Part shown: positions 10,294 through 20,022 of the stretch, in pieces
How positions within the stretch are numbered: the first letter of the stretch is position 1
Layout of the letters: each line of letters begins with the position of its first letter
Assembly (NCBI RefSeq): GCF_011808225.1
Contig: NZ_SOYS01000005.1
Span: forward strand, 186,001-250,000
Reading direction: 5' to 3'
Length of the DNA stretch: 64,000 nucleotides
Source: Cedecea colo
GTDB taxonomy: Bacteria; Pseudomonadota; Gammaproteobacteria; Enterobacterales; Enterobacteriaceae
The notes under the pieces: generated by a model
The model's database searches: none
Seen by the model: only the letters and a program-made list of their open reading frames with translations
Told to the model about the DNA's origin: nothing
Position numbers and translations under genes: made by a program

Positions 10294-11338
10294 ATTTCAG
10301 TAAGTCCTGAATTTTCGCGCGCCACGGCTGCAAATCACCGATATTCGCCTTCACCCACTCCGCGTTGTAGTAGGTTTCCAGATAGCGCTCGCCGCTGTCG
10401 CAAAGCAGCGTCACAATCGACCCCTTACGGCCTTCGGTACGCATACGAACCGCCATCTGTAGCGCGCCCCACATATTTGTCCCGGTTGATGCGCCCACTT
10501 TGCGGCCCAGCATCGATTCCAGCCACTGCATGGCGGCGACGCTTGCCGCGTCCGGTACACGCATCATTTCATCGATAACGTCCGGGATAAACGAAGGTTC
10601 GCAGCGCGGACGGCCAATGCCTTCGATTTTACTGCCTGCTTTGCTGCTCAGGCCGCAATCACGCTGATGCCAGTAGTCGAGAAAAACAGAATTCTGCGGA
10701 TCGACCACCAGAAGCCGGGTCGGATGCCCCTGATAGCGTAGGTAGCGGCCAATCGTTGCTGAAGTGCCGCCCGTACCGGCGCTCGCCACGATATAGTCCG
10801 GCACCGGATGCGGCTCATGTTCCATCTGACGGAAGATGCTGTCGGCAATATTGTTATTACCGCGCCAGTCGGTAGCGCGTTCGGCGTAGGTGAACTGGTC
10901 CATATAGTGGCCGTTCAGCTCGCGCGCCAGCATCTCGGAGGCGGCGTAGATTTCGCAGGCGCTGTCTACAAAATGGCAGCGGCCGCCATAAAACTCGATC
11001 TGCTCGACTTTACGTTTCGCAGTACGGCCAGGCATGACGGCAATAAAAGGTAAACCCAGCAGGCGGGCAAAGTAGGCCTCAGAGACGGCAGTTGAACCAG
11101 ACGAGGCCTCGATAATCGTGGTGCCTTCTTTAATCCAGCCATTGCACAGACCGTAGAGAAACAGCGACCGTGCCAGACGGTGCTTCAGGCTGCCCGTTGG
11201 GTGGGTGCTTTCATCTTTCAGATACAGTTGAATACCGGGAAAACCAGGCAAGGCGAGGCGGATAAGATGCGTGTCTGCCGAACGTTGGTAATCGGCGTTA
11301 ATTTCGCTAATGGCGCGGTTTACCCAGCTGCTGGTCAT
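10292..11338 (-). CDS. ccdA: PLP-dependent cysteine desulfhydrase, CcdA-like
   Basis: A 348-residue fold-type II PLP enzyme related to cysteine synthase. The PLP lysine is K52 in [10 protein letters not shown], the substrate loop is EASSGSTAV and the phosphate-binding loop is [12 protein letters not shown]. It is longer than CysK and diverges from it at the C-terminus. In Pantoea ananatis a gene of this type (ccdA) next to a ybaO-type regulator (ccdR) encodes a cysteine-inducible desulfhydrase that releases sulfide from cysteine. The same divergent arrangement with decR is seen here, hence the call. I know no such gene at this position in E. coli K-12. Another beta-elimination or synthase activity is possible. 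Confidence 0.8.
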   Translation of the reverse strand: MTSSWVNRAISEINADYQRSADTHLIRLALPGFPGIQLYLKDESTHPTGSLKHRLARSLFLYGLCNGWIKEGTTIIEASSGSTAVSEAYFARLLGLPFIAVMPGRTAKRKVEQIEFYGGRCHFVDSACEIYAASEMLARELNGHYMDQFTYAERATDWRGNNNIADSIFRQMEHEPHPVPDYIVASAGTGGTSATIGRYLRYQGHPTRLLVVDPQNSVFLDYWHQRDCGLSSKAGSKIEGIGRPRCEPSFIPDVIDEMMRVPDAASVAAMQWLESMLGRKVGASTGTNMWGALQMAVRMRTEGRKGSIVTLLCDSGERYLETYYNAEWVKANIGDLQPWRAKIQDLLK

Positions 11339-11426
11339 GATCGGGATCCGTTTGTCTATTTGTGCTTAGCGTAAAGCAAAAGAAGGATAAAAAAGTTGCC
11401 ATTTTCCCTTCGTAACGCTTTCCTTA

Positions 11427-11441
11427 GAGAAAACTTTTCTC
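11427..11441. promoter_or_regulatory. Candidate DecR operator
   Basis: The 15-bp dyad GAGAAAACTTTTCTC lies 12 bp before the decR start, in the 115-bp divergent region shared with the ccdA-like gene. Lrp/AsnC regulators usually bind such symmetric AT-rich sites next to their own gene. Assignment to DecR is an inference. Confidence 0.45.
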
Positions 11442-11453
11442 CAGGAAGGCGTT

Positions 11454-11915
11454 ATGTTAGATAAAATTGACCGTAAGCTACTATCTTTGCTGCAGGAAGA
11501 CTGTACCCTCTCTTTGCAGGTGCTGGCGGATGCCGTTAACCTGACCACCACGCCCTGCTGGAAGCGCCTGAAAAAACTCGAAGATGACGGTGTTGTACGC
11601 GCGAAAGTCGCCTTGCTGGACCCTGAAAAACTTGGCCTAGGCCTCACGGCTTTTGTGTTGATAAAAACCCAGCAGCACAGCAGCGAGTGGTACTGCAAAT
11701 TTGTGAGCGTAGTGGAAGAGATGCCCGAAGTGCTTGGCTTCTGGCGAATGGCTGGGGAATATGATTACCTGATGCGTGTGCAGGTGGCGGATATGAAGCG
11801 TTACGACGATTTTTATAAACGCCTGGTCAACGGTATCCCAGGCCTGGCCGATGTGACTTCGAGTTTTGCCATGGAACAGATAAAATACACGACAGCCTTG
11901 CCGATAAGCGTTTAA
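11454..11915 (+). CDS. decR: DecR (YbaO), Lrp/AsnC-family cysteine-responsive regulator
   Basis: A 153-residue Lrp-type protein. The N-terminal helix-turn-helix begins [20 protein letters not shown]; a C-terminal RAM ligand-binding domain ([20 protein letters not shown] onward) follows. E. coli DecR activates a cysteine-detoxification operon elsewhere on the chromosome. The Pantoea homologue CcdR activates the neighbouring desulfhydrase gene. The divergent partner here suggests local control of the same kind. AGGAAGG precedes the ATG. Confidence 0.95.
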   Translation: MLDKIDRKLLSLLQEDCTLSLQVLADAVNLTTTPCWKRLKKLEDDGVVRAKVALLDPEKLGLGLTAFVLIKTQQHSSEWYCKFVSVVEEMPEVLGFWRMAGEYDYLMRVQVADMKRYDDFYKRLVNGIPGLADVTSSFAMEQIKYTTALPISV

Positions 11916-11991
11916 CAACGCTGCGTTTTAACGCTTACCGGCACGACTTTAAAGCCCGCTTCGACAGACTGCAAACCAGGAATAAAACCGC

Positions 11992-13767
11992 GTGCGATTA
12001 TTTGCTCAATTAAGCTGGTACTTCACCCGAGAATGGCGCCGCTATCTCGGGGCGGTGGCCTTGCTTATCATCATCGCTATTCTGCAACTCGTGCCGCCAA
12101 AACTGGTGGGCGTCATTGTGGACGGCGTCACTGAACATCGCCTGTCAGGACAGCAGGTGCTGATGTGGCTTGGCGTGATGATTGTAATTGCCGTCGTGGT
12201 TTATGCGCTGCGCTACGTGTGGCGCGTGTTGCTGTTTGGCGCGTCTTACCAGCTTGCGGTCGAATTGCGCGAAGACTACTACCGTCAGCTCAGCCGCCAG
12301 CATCCCGAATTTTACCTGCGTCATCGTACCGGCGACTTAATGGCGCGAGCCACGAATGACGTAGACCGCGTAGTATTTGCAGCAGGCGAAGGCGTGCTGA
12401 CGCTGGTGGACTCGCTGGTAATGGGCTGCGCGGTATTGATTGTCATGTCGACTCAGATTAGCTGGGAATTAACGCTGCTGGCGCTGCTTCCTATGCCGGT
12501 GATGGCGTTGGTTATCAAACGTTATGGCGACCAGCTGCACCAGCGTTTTAAGCTCGCGCAGGCCGCGTTCTCAACGCTTAACGATCGTACTCAGGAAAGC
12601 TTAACCAGCATCCGTATGATCAAAGCTTTTGGCCTGGAGGATCGTCAGTCGGCGTTGTTTGCCTCCGAAGCGCAGGATGCCGGAGCGAAGAATATGCGCG
12701 TGGCGCGCGTTGACGCCCGTTTCGACCCAACCATTTATATTGCCATCGGCACGGCGAACTTGCTGGCGGTAGGCGGCGGGAGCTGGATGGTGATGCAGGG
12801 CACGTTAACGCTCGGGCAGCTCACAAGCTTCGTCATGTATCTGGGGCTGATGATTTGGCCGATGCTGGCGCTGGCATGGATGTTCAATATCGTCGAGCGC
12901 GGCAGCGCCGCCTACAGCCGTATTCGCAGCATGCTGGAAGAAGCTCCCTCGGTAACCGATGGCGAGAAAGAAGCGCCGAACGGGCGCGGTATCGTGCAGG
13001 CAAATATTCGCGCTTTTTACTATCCGCAAACCGCGCAGCCAACGCTTGAGAACGTGACGTTTACGCTTAGGCCCGGCGGCATGCTTGGGCTATGCGGTCC
13101 TACCGGCGCGGGGAAAAGCACCATTTTATCCCTTCTCCAGCGCCATTTTGATATCGACCAGGGCGATATCCGCTTCCACGATATCCCGCTGGTGCAAATG
13201 CAGCTGGATACCTGGCGCAGCCGCCTGGCGGTAGTGAACCAGACGCCGTTCTTATTCTCCGACACCGTGGCGAGCAACATCGCGCTGGGTAAACCGGACG
13301 CCACGCAGCAGGAAATTGAACATGTCGCGCGTCTTGCAAGCGTCCATGAAGATATTTTGCGTCTGCCGCAGGGTTACGAAACCGAGGTGGGCGAACGCGG
13401 CGTGATGCTGTCCGGCGGGCAGAAACAGCGTATTTCCATCGCCCGCGCGCTTTTGCTGGATGCGGAAATCCTAATTCTCGACGATGCGCTTTCGGCGGTG
13501 GACGGGCGTACCGAACATCAAATCCTCCACAACCTGCGTCAGTGGGGAGAGAACCGCACGGTGATTATCAGCGCGCACCGCCTGTCGGCCCTGACCGAAG
13601 CGAGCGAGATTCTGGTCATGCAGCATGGGCACGTGGCCCAGCGGGGTAACCACGAGGTGCTGGTTTCACAGCCCGGATGGTATCGCGACATGTACCGCTA
13701 CCAGCAACTGGAAGCTGCGCTGGACGATGCACCGGAAGCGGTCGATACGGAGGACGCCAATGCGTAA
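11992..13767 (+). CDS. mdlA: MdlA, ABC half-transporter
   Basis: A 591-residue type I ABC exporter half: six transmembrane helices (about 15-300) and a nucleotide-binding domain with Walker [10 protein letters not shown], signature LSGGQKQR and Walker B ILILDDAL. The start is GTG at 11992. It matches E. coli MdlA nearly end to end. Its stop overlaps the mdlB start by 8 bp, so the pair is translationally coupled and probably forms a heterodimer. The D-loop reads SAVDGRT. The exported substrate is not known with certainty. Confidence 0.96.
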   Translation: MRLFAQLSWYFTREWRRYLGAVALLIIIAILQLVPPKLVGVIVDGVTEHRLSGQQVLMWLGVMIVIAVVVYALRYVWRVLLFGASYQLAVELREDYYRQLSRQHPEFYLRHRTGDLMARATNDVDRVVFAAGEGVLTLVDSLVMGCAVLIVMSTQISWELTLLALLPMPVMALVIKRYGDQLHQRFKLAQAAFSTLNDRTQESLTSIRMIKAFGLEDRQSALFASEAQDAGAKNMRVARVDARFDPTIYIAIGTANLLAVGGGSWMVMQGTLTLGQLTSFVMYLGLMIWPMLALAWMFNIVERGSAAYSRIRSMLEEAPSVTDGEKEAPNGRGIVQANIRAFYYPQTAQPTLENVTFTLRPGGMLGLCGPTGAGKSTILSLLQRHFDIDQGDIRFHDIPLVQMQLDTWRSRLAVVNQTPFLFSDTVASNIALGKPDATQQEIEHVARLASVHEDILRLPQGYETEVGERGVMLSGGQKQRISIARALLLDAEILILDDALSAVDGRTEHQILHNLRQWGENRTVIISAHRLSALTEASEILVMQHGHVAQRGNHEVLVSQPGWYRDMYRYQQLEAALDDAPEAVDTEDANA

Positions 13768-15538
13768 GTTACACAAGCAGTGGCCGACGATAAAACGCCT
13801 GCTGGCCTACGGTTCGCCGTGGCGCAAACCGCTGGCGGGCGCCGTGGTGATGCTGTGGATTGCGGCGGCAGCGGAGGTCACCGGCCCGGTTCTGGTGAGC
13901 TATTTCATCGATAACATGGTGTCGCAAAATCGCTTGCCGGTTGCGCTGGTGGCCGGTCTTGCCACGGCTTACCTGTTGCTTTCCATTATGGCTGCGGGGT
14001 TGCATTACTGGCAGGCATTGCTGTTCAACCAGGCAGCCGTAGGCGTGGTGCAAAAGCTTCGTACCGACGTGATGGATGCGGCGCTTCGTCAGCCGTTGAG
14101 CGCGTTTGATACGCAGCCCGTGGGGCAGTTGATTTCCCGCGTTACCAACGATACGGAAGTGATTCGCGATCTCTATGTCACCGTCGTCGCTACCGTATTG
14201 CGCAGTGCGGCGTTAATTGGCGCGATGCTGGTGGCGATGTTCAGTCTCGACTGGCGTATGGCGCTGGTCGCCGTCACTATCTTCCCGGCCGTCCTGATTG
14301 TGATGGTGATTTATCAGCGCTACAGCACGCCGATTGTGCGCCGGGTGCGCAGCTATCTGGCGGATATCAACGATGGCTTCAATGAAGTCATCAACGGCAT
14401 GGGCGTTATCCAGCAGTTCCGCCAGCAGGCGCGATTTGGCGAACGTATGGGGGCGGCGAGCCGTTCGCACTATCTGGCGCGTATGCAAACCCTGCGGCTG
14501 GACGGTTTTCTGCTGCGGCCGTTGCTCAGCCTGTTCTCTGCGCTGGTGCTTTGCGGATTACTGATGCTGTTCGGTTTCACCTCGGTAGGCACGATTGAAG
14601 TGGGCGTGCTGTACGCCTTCATCAACTATCTTGGCCGCCTTAACGAACCGCTTATCGAACTGACCACGCAGCAGTCGATGCTGCAACAGGCGGTAGTGGC
14701 CGGGGAGCGTGTCTTCGAGCTGATGGATGGCAAACGCCAGGATTACGGCAGCGATACCCGCCCGCTGGAAAGCGGCAATATCACCGTGGACAACGTTTCT
14801 TTTGCCTACCGTGGCGACCGTCTGGTGCTGCAGGACATTGATCTGGATGTACCCTCGCGCAGCTTTGTGGCGTTGGTGGGGCATACGGGCAGCGGCAAAA
14901 GCACGCTGGCTGGCCTGCTGATGGGCTATTACCCGCTTACCAGCGGTGAAATTCGACTTGATGGCCGCCCGTTAAATACGCTCAGCCACGATACCCTGCG
15001 CCGGGGCGTTGCCATGGTGCAACAGGACCCGGTGGTGCTGGCGGACTCGTTCTTTGCCAACGTAACTCTGGGGCGCGATATCAGCGAGGCGGCCGTCTGG
15101 CAGGCGCTGGAAACGGTGCAGCTGGCGGATCTCGCTCGTGCCATGGCTGAGGGCATTCACACCCGCCTGGGCGAGCAGGGCAACAATTTGTCCGTCGGGC
15201 AAAAACAGCTCCTGGCGCTGGCGCGTGTGCTGGTTGATGCGCCGCAAATCCTCATTCTGGATGAGGCGACCGCGAATATCGACTCCGGCACCGAGCAGGC
15301 TATTCAGCAGGCGCTGGCAGCCATTCGCGAACGTACAACGCTTGTAGTAATTGCCCACCGTTTATCGACCATCACCGACGCGGACACCATTCTGGTGCTG
15401 CATCGCGGTCAGGCGGTTGAGCGGGGTACGCACAGCGAACTGCTGGCCTCAGAAGGGCGCTACTGGCAGATGTATCAGTTGCAACTGGCTGGCGAAGAGC
15501 TGGCGGCCGCCACGCGCGAGGAATCATTAATCGCCTGA
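13760..15538 (+). CDS. mdlB: MdlB, ABC half-transporter
   Basis: 592 residues from the ATG at 13760, inside the end of mdlA; a longer upstream frame is not real protein. It has six transmembrane helices, Walker [10 protein letters not shown] and Walker B ILILDEAT. The signature is LSVGQKQ, deviating from the usual LSGGQ. MdlA in contrast carries the canonical LSGGQ but an ILDDA Walker B. That split between partners is typical of heterodimeric exporters with one degenerate ATP site (family knowledge). Confidence 0.96.
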   Translation: MRKLHKQWPTIKRLLAYGSPWRKPLAGAVVMLWIAAAAEVTGPVLVSYFIDNMVSQNRLPVALVAGLATAYLLLSIMAAGLHYWQALLFNQAAVGVVQKLRTDVMDAALRQPLSAFDTQPVGQLISRVTNDTEVIRDLYVTVVATVLRSAALIGAMLVAMFSLDWRMALVAVTIFPAVLIVMVIYQRYSTPIVRRVRSYLADINDGFNEVINGMGVIQQFRQQARFGERMGAASRSHYLARMQTLRLDGFLLRPLLSLFSALVLCGLLMLFGFTSVGTIEVGVLYAFINYLGRLNEPLIELTTQQSMLQQAVVAGERVFELMDGKRQDYGSDTRPLESGNITVDNVSFAYRGDRLVLQDIDLDVPSRSFVALVGHTGSGKSTLAGLLMGYYPLTSGEIRLDGRPLNTLSHDTLRRGVAMVQQDPVVLADSFFANVTLGRDISEAAVWQALETVQLADLARAMAEGIHTRLGEQGNNLSVGQKQLLALARVLVDAPQILILDEATANIDSGTEQAIQQALAAIRERTTLVVIAHRLSTITDADTILVLHRGQAVERGTHSELLASEGRYWQMYQLQLAGEELAAATREESLIA

Positions 15539-15612
15539 TGCACCAGTATCAGGCAGTAAATTTGCACAGCGCCAATGTAAATCTTCGTTGGTGCAATATT
15601 GAAACGCACCGT

Positions 15613-15627
15613 GCACCAGCATAGTGC
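15613..15627. promoter_or_regulatory. NtrC-type binding site upstream of glnK
   Basis: The dyad GCACCAGCATAGTGC fits the NtrC enhancer pattern (GCAC, about 7 bp, GTGC). It lies about 120 bp upstream of the sigma-54 promoter, a usual enhancer distance. Further GGTGC/GCACC half-sites flank it between 15585 and 15612. Confidence 0.65.
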
Positions 15628-15733
15628 GTTTTTCCTTTCCAGGAACAATCTGTATTTCCGTCACCCTTTTCCCTGCTGAAAAATCTCCCGACAACGCTGA
15701 TTAAAACGCTGTAAAAAGCATAGTTTTCATTTC

Positions 15734-15749
15734 TGGCACGGGGCTTGCT
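15734..15749 (+). promoter_or_regulatory. Sigma-54 promoter of glnK-amtB
   Basis: TGGCAC, five bases, then TTGCT gives an almost perfect -24/-12 element, 55 bp before the glnK ATG. Together with the NtrC-type dyad it indicates nitrogen-limitation control. Confidence 0.93.
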
Positions 15750-15803
15750 TTATCTCCATCGTGAAGCTGTGCAATTACCCATTGTCTTACCGGAGGGGAA
15801 GCT

Positions 15804-16142
15804 ATGAAGCTGGTTACCGTGGTAATCAAACCGTTCAAACTCGAAGACGTTCGCGAAGCGTTGTCTTCTATCGGCATTCAGGGATTGACCGTAACCGAAG
15901 TTAAAGGCTTTGGTCGTCAGAAAGGTCATGCAGAGTTGTATCGCGGGGCGGAATACAGCGTCAATTTCCTGCCCAAAGTGAAAATTGACGTCGCCATTGC
16001 CGATGACCAGCTTGATGAAGTGATTGATGTCATTAGCAAAGCGGCCTACACCGGCAAAATTGGTGACGGCAAAATTTTTGTTGCCGAACTGCAACGTGTC
16101 ATTCGTATTCGTACCGGCGAAGCCGACGAAGCTGCGCTGTAA
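15804..16142 (+). CDS. glnK: GlnK, PII nitrogen signalling protein
   Basis: A 112-residue PII protein. The T-loop carries the uridylylation site Y51 (HAELYRGAEY), and the B-loop TGKIGDGKIF is intact. Under nitrogen sufficiency deuridylylated GlnK plugs AmtB; it also signals to the NtrB/GlnE system. It starts at an ATG after GGAGGGGAAGC. It sits 29 bp upstream of amtB under one sigma-54 promoter. Confidence 0.98.
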   Translation: MKLVTVVIKPFKLEDVREALSSIGIQGLTVTEVKGFGRQKGHAELYRGAEYSVNFLPKVKIDVAIADDQLDEVIDVISKAAYTGKIGDGKIFVAELQRVIRIRTGEADEAAL

Positions 16143-16171
16143 GCCTCCCCAATCGTGAAAGGGACAAAAAA

Positions 16172-17458
16172 ATGAAGAGATTAGCCTCCGTATCAGGCGT
16201 TGTCGCCCTGGCACTTGCGCCGTCGCTGGCCCTGGCCGCGCCGGCCGTTGCCGATAAAGCAGATAACGCCTTTATGATGATTTGCACCGCGTTGGTGCTG
16301 TTTATGACAATCCCTGGGCTTGCGCTGTTCTACGGCGGGCTGATTCGCTCCAAAAACGTGCTGTCGATGCTAACGCAGGTTTCGGTGACCTTTGCGCTAG
16401 TTTGTGTGCTGTGGGTGGTTTACGGCTATACGCTGGCTTTTGGTACGGGCGGCAACTTCTTTGGCAACTTCGACTGGGTGATGCTCAGGAATATTCAGTT
16501 AACCGCGCTGATGGGTTCTTTCTATCAGTATATTCACGTCGCGTTCCAGGGGTCGTTTGCCTGTATCACCGTAGGGCTGATTGTGGGGGCGCTGGCCGAA
16601 CGTATTAAATTCTCCGCCGTGCTGATCTTCGTGCTGGTCTGGCTGACGCTTTCCTACGTGCCGATTGCGCACATGGTCTGGGGCGGCGGTCTGCTGGGGA
16701 CACACGGTGCGATGGACTTCGCAGGCGGCACGGTTGTGCATATTAACGCCGCTGTAGCAGGCCTGGTGGGCGCTTATCTGGTCGGCAAACGCGTAGGCTA
16801 CGGCAAAGAAGCGTTCAAACCGCATAACCTGCCAATGGTCTTTATGGGCACGGCAATCCTCTATTTTGGCTGGTTCGGCTTCAACGCCGGCTCTGCAAGC
16901 TCCGCTAACGAAATCGCCGCGCTGGCCTTCGTGAATACGGTTGTCGCAACGGCGGCTGCGGTACTGGGTTGGATCTTTGGCGAGTGGACGCTGCGGGGTA
17001 AACCTTCGCTGCTGGGCGCCTGTTCCGGGGCAATTGCAGGTCTGGTAGGGATCACCCCGGCTTGTGGTTATGTTGGTGTCGGCGGCGCGCTGATTATCGG
17101 TATCGCTGCGGGCCTGGCTGGTTTGTGGGGCGTGACATTGCTGAAGAAATGGCTGCGTGTTGATGACCCTTGTGATGTATTCGGCGTGCATGGCGTTTGC
17201 GGCATCGTTGGCTGCATTATGACGGGCATCTTTGCTGCGGCTTCACTGGGTGGCGTTGGCTATGCAGAAGGCGTGACCATGGGCCATCAGCTTCTGGTCC
17301 AGCTGGAAAGCATTGGCGTGACCATCGTATGGTCCGGCGTAGTGGCCTTTATCGGCTTTAAAATCGCTGACCTGACAGTTGGGCTGCGTGTACCAGAAGA
17401 GCAGGAACGCGAAGGGCTGGATGTGAATAGCCATGGCGAGAACGCTTACAACGCTTAA
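16172..17458 (+). CDS. amtB: AmtB, ammonium channel
   Basis: A 428-residue trimeric Amt/Rh channel with a cleavable signal peptide ending LALA-APA (residue 22) and eleven transmembrane helices. Pore residues are present: twin histidines H190 and H340 (mature H168/H318), the gating Phe F129, and W170, D182 and S241 at the ammonium-recruitment site. It conducts ammonia into the cytoplasm when external ammonium is scarce and is blocked by GlnK, encoded just upstream. Confidence 0.98.
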   Translation: MKRLASVSGVVALALAPSLALAAPAVADKADNAFMMICTALVLFMTIPGLALFYGGLIRSKNVLSMLTQVSVTFALVCVLWVVYGYTLAFGTGGNFFGNFDWVMLRNIQLTALMGSFYQYIHVAFQGSFACITVGLIVGALAERIKFSAVLIFVLVWLTLSYVPIAHMVWGGGLLGTHGAMDFAGGTVVHINAAVAGLVGAYLVGKRVGYGKEAFKPHNLPMVFMGTAILYFGWFGFNAGSASSANEIAALAFVNTVVATAAAVLGWIFGEWTLRGKPSLLGACSGAIAGLVGITPACGYVGVGGALIIGIAAGLAGLWGVTLLKKWLRVDDPCDVFGVHGVCGIVGCIMTGIFAAASLGGVGYAEGVTMGHQLLVQLESIGVTIVWSGVVAFIGFKIADLTVGLRVPEEQEREGLDVNSHGENAYNA

Positions 17459-17463
17459 CGATT

Positions 17464-17609
17464 TCTCCCCTCGCCCTGACCCTCTCCCCAAAGGGGCGAG
17501 GGAATAAATTGTGGTCTCTTGTCCTTCTGCCCAAAGAGGGAAGGGCACGGAACAGATTGTGTTCTTTTCCGCCCTCTCCCGTTCAGGGAGAGGTCCGGGG
17601 TGAGGGTCA
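17464..17609. repeat. CCCTCTCC-type palindromic repeat pair between amtB and tesB
   Basis: Two palindromic units: CCTCGCCCTGACCCTCTCCC with AAAGGGGCGAGGG near 17470-17502, and GCCCTCTCCC-GTTCA-GGGAGAGG with GGGGTGAGGG near 17571-17607. They fill the convergent amtB/tesB gap. Related units occur at 25977-26061, 45440-45470, 48703-48784 and 58902-58925. Confidence 0.75.
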
Positions 17610-17612
17610 ATA

Positions 17613-18473
17613 CTATCCCCGCTGACGCATTACCCCTTCCTGCACCGTCGAAGCAACCAGCAAGCCATCCTGGTTATAAAACTCACCGCGCACAAAACCA
17701 CGCGCGCTTGATGCTGACGTGCTTTCCACGCTGTAAAGCAGCCATTCGTTCATGTCAAACGGACGGTGGAACCACATAGAATGGTCGATTGTCGCAACCT
17801 GCATGCCCGGCTCCAGGAAGCCGATACCGTGCGGCTGGAGGGCGGTTGGCAGGAAGTTAAAATCTGAAGCGTAGCCCAGCAGATATTGATGCACCCGCAG
17901 GTCGTCCGGCATTTTGCCATTGGCTCGCAGCCACGTCTGGCGGGCTGGCTCTGCCTGATGCCCTTTGAGCGGGTTGTGAAACTCAACCGGACGAATCTCC
18001 AGCGGCTTTTCGCACAGGAATTTTTCTTTTACCTGCGGCGGGAGGAATTTTTCGAAAGAACGCGCAATATCCGTTTCTGACATCAGCCCATCAGGCGAAG
18101 GGGCCTGCGGCATGGTTTTTTGATGCTCAAAGCCCGATTCTGGCGCCTGGAAAGAGGCGGTCATGTAGAAAATAGGTTTGCCGTTCTGTACGGCGGCGAC
18201 GCGGCGAGCGCTAAAACTTTTGCCGTCGCGCAGCGTTTCAACGTCGTAAACGATAGGTTTCAGGCTATCGCCGGGACGCAGGAAATAGCTGTGGAAGGAG
18301 TGCACCAGGCGTTCTGCCGGGACGGTTTCTTTGGCGGCATATAGCGCCTGCCCCACCACCTGCCCTCCGAATACCTGGCGTAAACCTAAGTCCTCGCTCT
18401 GGCCCCGAAACAAACCTTCTTCAATCTTTTCCAGATTGAGTAAAGCCAATAAATTGCTGAGCGCCTGACTCAT
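17613..18473 (-). CDS. tesB: TesB, acyl-CoA thioesterase II
   Basis: A 286-residue double-hot-dog thioesterase, identical in length to E. coli TesB. The catalytic triad D204, T228 and Q278 is found at exactly those positions (YASDF, MQVATID, STVQEG). It cleaves medium- and long-chain acyl-CoAs in the cytoplasm. It converges with amtB and is divergent from ybaY. Confidence 0.97.
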   Translation of the reverse strand: MSQALSNLLALLNLEKIEEGLFRGQSEDLGLRQVFGGQVVGQALYAAKETVPAERLVHSFHSYFLRPGDSLKPIVYDVETLRDGKSFSARRVAAVQNGKPIFYMTASFQAPESGFEHQKTMPQAPSPDGLMSETDIARSFEKFLPPQVKEKFLCEKPLEIRPVEFHNPLKGHQAEPARQTWLRANGKMPDDLRVHQYLLGYASDFNFLPTALQPHGIGFLEPGMQVATIDHSMWFHRPFDMNEWLLYSVESTSASSARGFVRGEFYNQDGLLVASTVQEGVMRQRG

Positions 18474-18689
18474 AGAACATCCTCGATAAAGCGGTAATCC
18501 GCGCGTTAGTCGCCTGATTATAACATGTTATCAACATCAATCGAGCACTGGCCCGACCTGATAGCAAAGGCCGCTCCAGGCAAAATTCAGTGACATGTGC
18601 CACACTTAGCGTGATAAACGTGTTTTAACCACACATTACTTGTGGGACACAGCGCCCACCGGTGCATTGATAATAAGGAGAACAAATCA

Positions 18690-19259
18690 ATGAAACTTGT
18701 GCATATGTTAAGTGGTTTAGCCGTCGCGGTAACGCTTGCGGGATGCGCGCAGAAATCTGCAGACATTCCAACGCCAGCGCCAGCCGCGTCTACGTCGGGG
18801 GCTACGGCTCAACCGGCAATTGCACAGCCATCTGTAACCGGTACGGCCTGGATTCGCCAGCGTATTGCGCTACCGCCGGACGCGGTGTTGACCGTAACCT
18901 TGTCTGATGCTTCGCTTGCTGATGCCCCGTCCAGAGTTCTGGCGCAGAAGGTGGCCCGCACCGAAGGTAAGCAGTCACCGTTCAGCTTTGTACTGCCGTT
19001 CAACCCGGCAGATATCCAGCCTAACGCACGCATTATTCTGAGTGCTGCGATCACGGTAAATGATAAATTGATGTTTATTACCGATACGGTGAAACCGGTA
19101 ATCAATCAGGGTGGCACAAAAGCGGATCTGACACTGGTTCCGGTTCAACAAACTGCGGTACCGGTACAGCCGGGCGGTGGAGCGGTAACCACCGTGCCGT
19201 CGACGTCGCCGACGCAGGTGAACCCTTCATCTGCGATTCCCGCACCGACCACGTTCTGA
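18690..19259 (+). CDS. ybaY: YbaY, outer-membrane-type lipoprotein with YbaY/META-like domain
   Basis: 189 residues from the ATG at 18690 after AAGGAG. The lipobox TLAGC around residue 19 gives a lipoprotein signal. The domain ITVTAWIRQRIALPPDAVLTVTLSDAS-type region (about 50-150) is the conserved YbaY fold. A Pro/Thr-rich tail follows. In E. coli the gene is osmotically induced and its function is unknown. Confidence 0.93.
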   Translation: MKLVHMLSGLAVAVTLAGCAQKSADIPTPAPAASTSGATAQPAIAQPSVTGTAWIRQRIALPPDAVLTVTLSDASLADAPSRVLAQKVARTEGKQSPFSFVLPFNPADIQPNARIILSAAITVNDKLMFITDTVKPVINQGGTKADLTLVPVQQTAVPVQPGGGAVTTVPSTSPTQVNPSSAIPAPTTF

Positions 19260-19429
19260 TATGAAGCGCCTCACAGGAGGCGCTAAATATTCTTAATAAG
19301 CTGTCGTTTTAAAGACGTTAATGCGGACGGATAAAAACAAAGGATGTCGTCTTCTGGTTTATCCCAAACGCCCGAAAACCGCGTTTTTCGGCGTTTGCCA
19401 TTAATATGAAGCGCCTCACAGGAGGCGCT
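19259..19429. repeat. Duplicated hairpin flanking a 119-bp insert after ybaY
   Basis: The same 26-bp sequence, beginning ATATGAAGCGCCTCACAGGA and closing with GGCGCT, occurs at 19259-19284 (overlapping the ybaY stop) and at 19404-19429. Each copy is a hairpin AGCGCCTC / GAGGCGCT-like terminator; only the second is followed by TTTT. The 119 bp between contain two further hairpins: GGATAAA ... TTTATCC, and AAACGCCCGAAAA with its partner TTTTTCGGCGTTT. The layout parallels the apt and adk elements, but the insert sequence is unrelated. Confidence 0.8.
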
Positions 19430-19431
19430 TT

Positions 19432-19743
19432 TTAGTAGTGCCAGCGGTAGCGCTGCATATCAATATGCCCATCCCCGGAAACCATAATCCCCTCGGACAA
19501 CAGCGCTTCACGTTGACGTTGTAAATCAGGCCCTTTAAGAGAAATGACCCCGTGACGATTAACCACGCGATGCCAGGGTAGCTTGCTGCCTTCCGGCAAG
19601 CGCTTAAGCACGCCGCCAACCTGACGCGCCGCACGCGGCGAGCCCGCAAGCAAAGCAATATCCCCATAGGTCGTGACATGGCCTTGCGGGATAGCGGCAA
19701 TAATCTGGTAAACCCGTTGTGGGAAAGAATCGTGATTATCCAT
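19432..19743 (-). CDS. atl: Atl (YbaZ), alkyltransferase-like DNA-binding protein
   Basis: A 103-residue protein of the MGMT C-terminal fold. The helix-turn-helix and arginine finger region GSPRAARQVGGVL is present. The active-site motif reads PWHRVVN, with Trp in place of the acceptor Cys of O6-alkylguanine transferases, the hallmark of ATL proteins. Such proteins flag O6-alkylguanine for nucleotide excision repair. Confidence 0.95.
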   Translation of the reverse strand: MDNHDSFPQRVYQIIAAIPQGHVTTYGDIALLAGSPRAARQVGGVLKRLPEGSKLPWHRVVNRHGVISLKGPDLQRQREALLSEGIMVSGDGHIDMQRYRWHY

Positions 19744-19908
19744 AGTTTGACCCTCAAAACGGCATTGCTAAGCATAAGGGGTCGCTGTACCCGGAGCCAG
19801 GAAAAACTCCGGCTGCGCAAGAAACCAACACCTGACCGCCAGCGGCTTGCAATTGCCCGGAGCAACATGGATAATGCGCCAGCGCGTCAGGTAACTGGCG
19901 CTCTCAAT

Positions 19909-20022
19909 GGGGGCTCTGTTGGTTCTCCCGCAACACTAACTTGTGAACTCGGTCAGATCCGGAAGGAAGCAGCCGCAGCAGGTGACGTGTGTGCCGGGAT
20001 GTAGCTGGCAGGGCCCCCACCC
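19909..20022 (+). ncRNA. ffs: 4.5S RNA of the signal recognition particle
   Basis: A 114-nt RNA starting GGGGGCTCTGTTGGTTCTCC and ending GCAGGGCCCCCACCC. It includes the invariant SRP domain IV loop with GGTCAGATCCGGAAGGAAGC and its internal bulges, which bind Ffh. Start, end and length agree with E. coli ffs. It is divergent from atl, as in E. coli. Confidence 0.97.
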
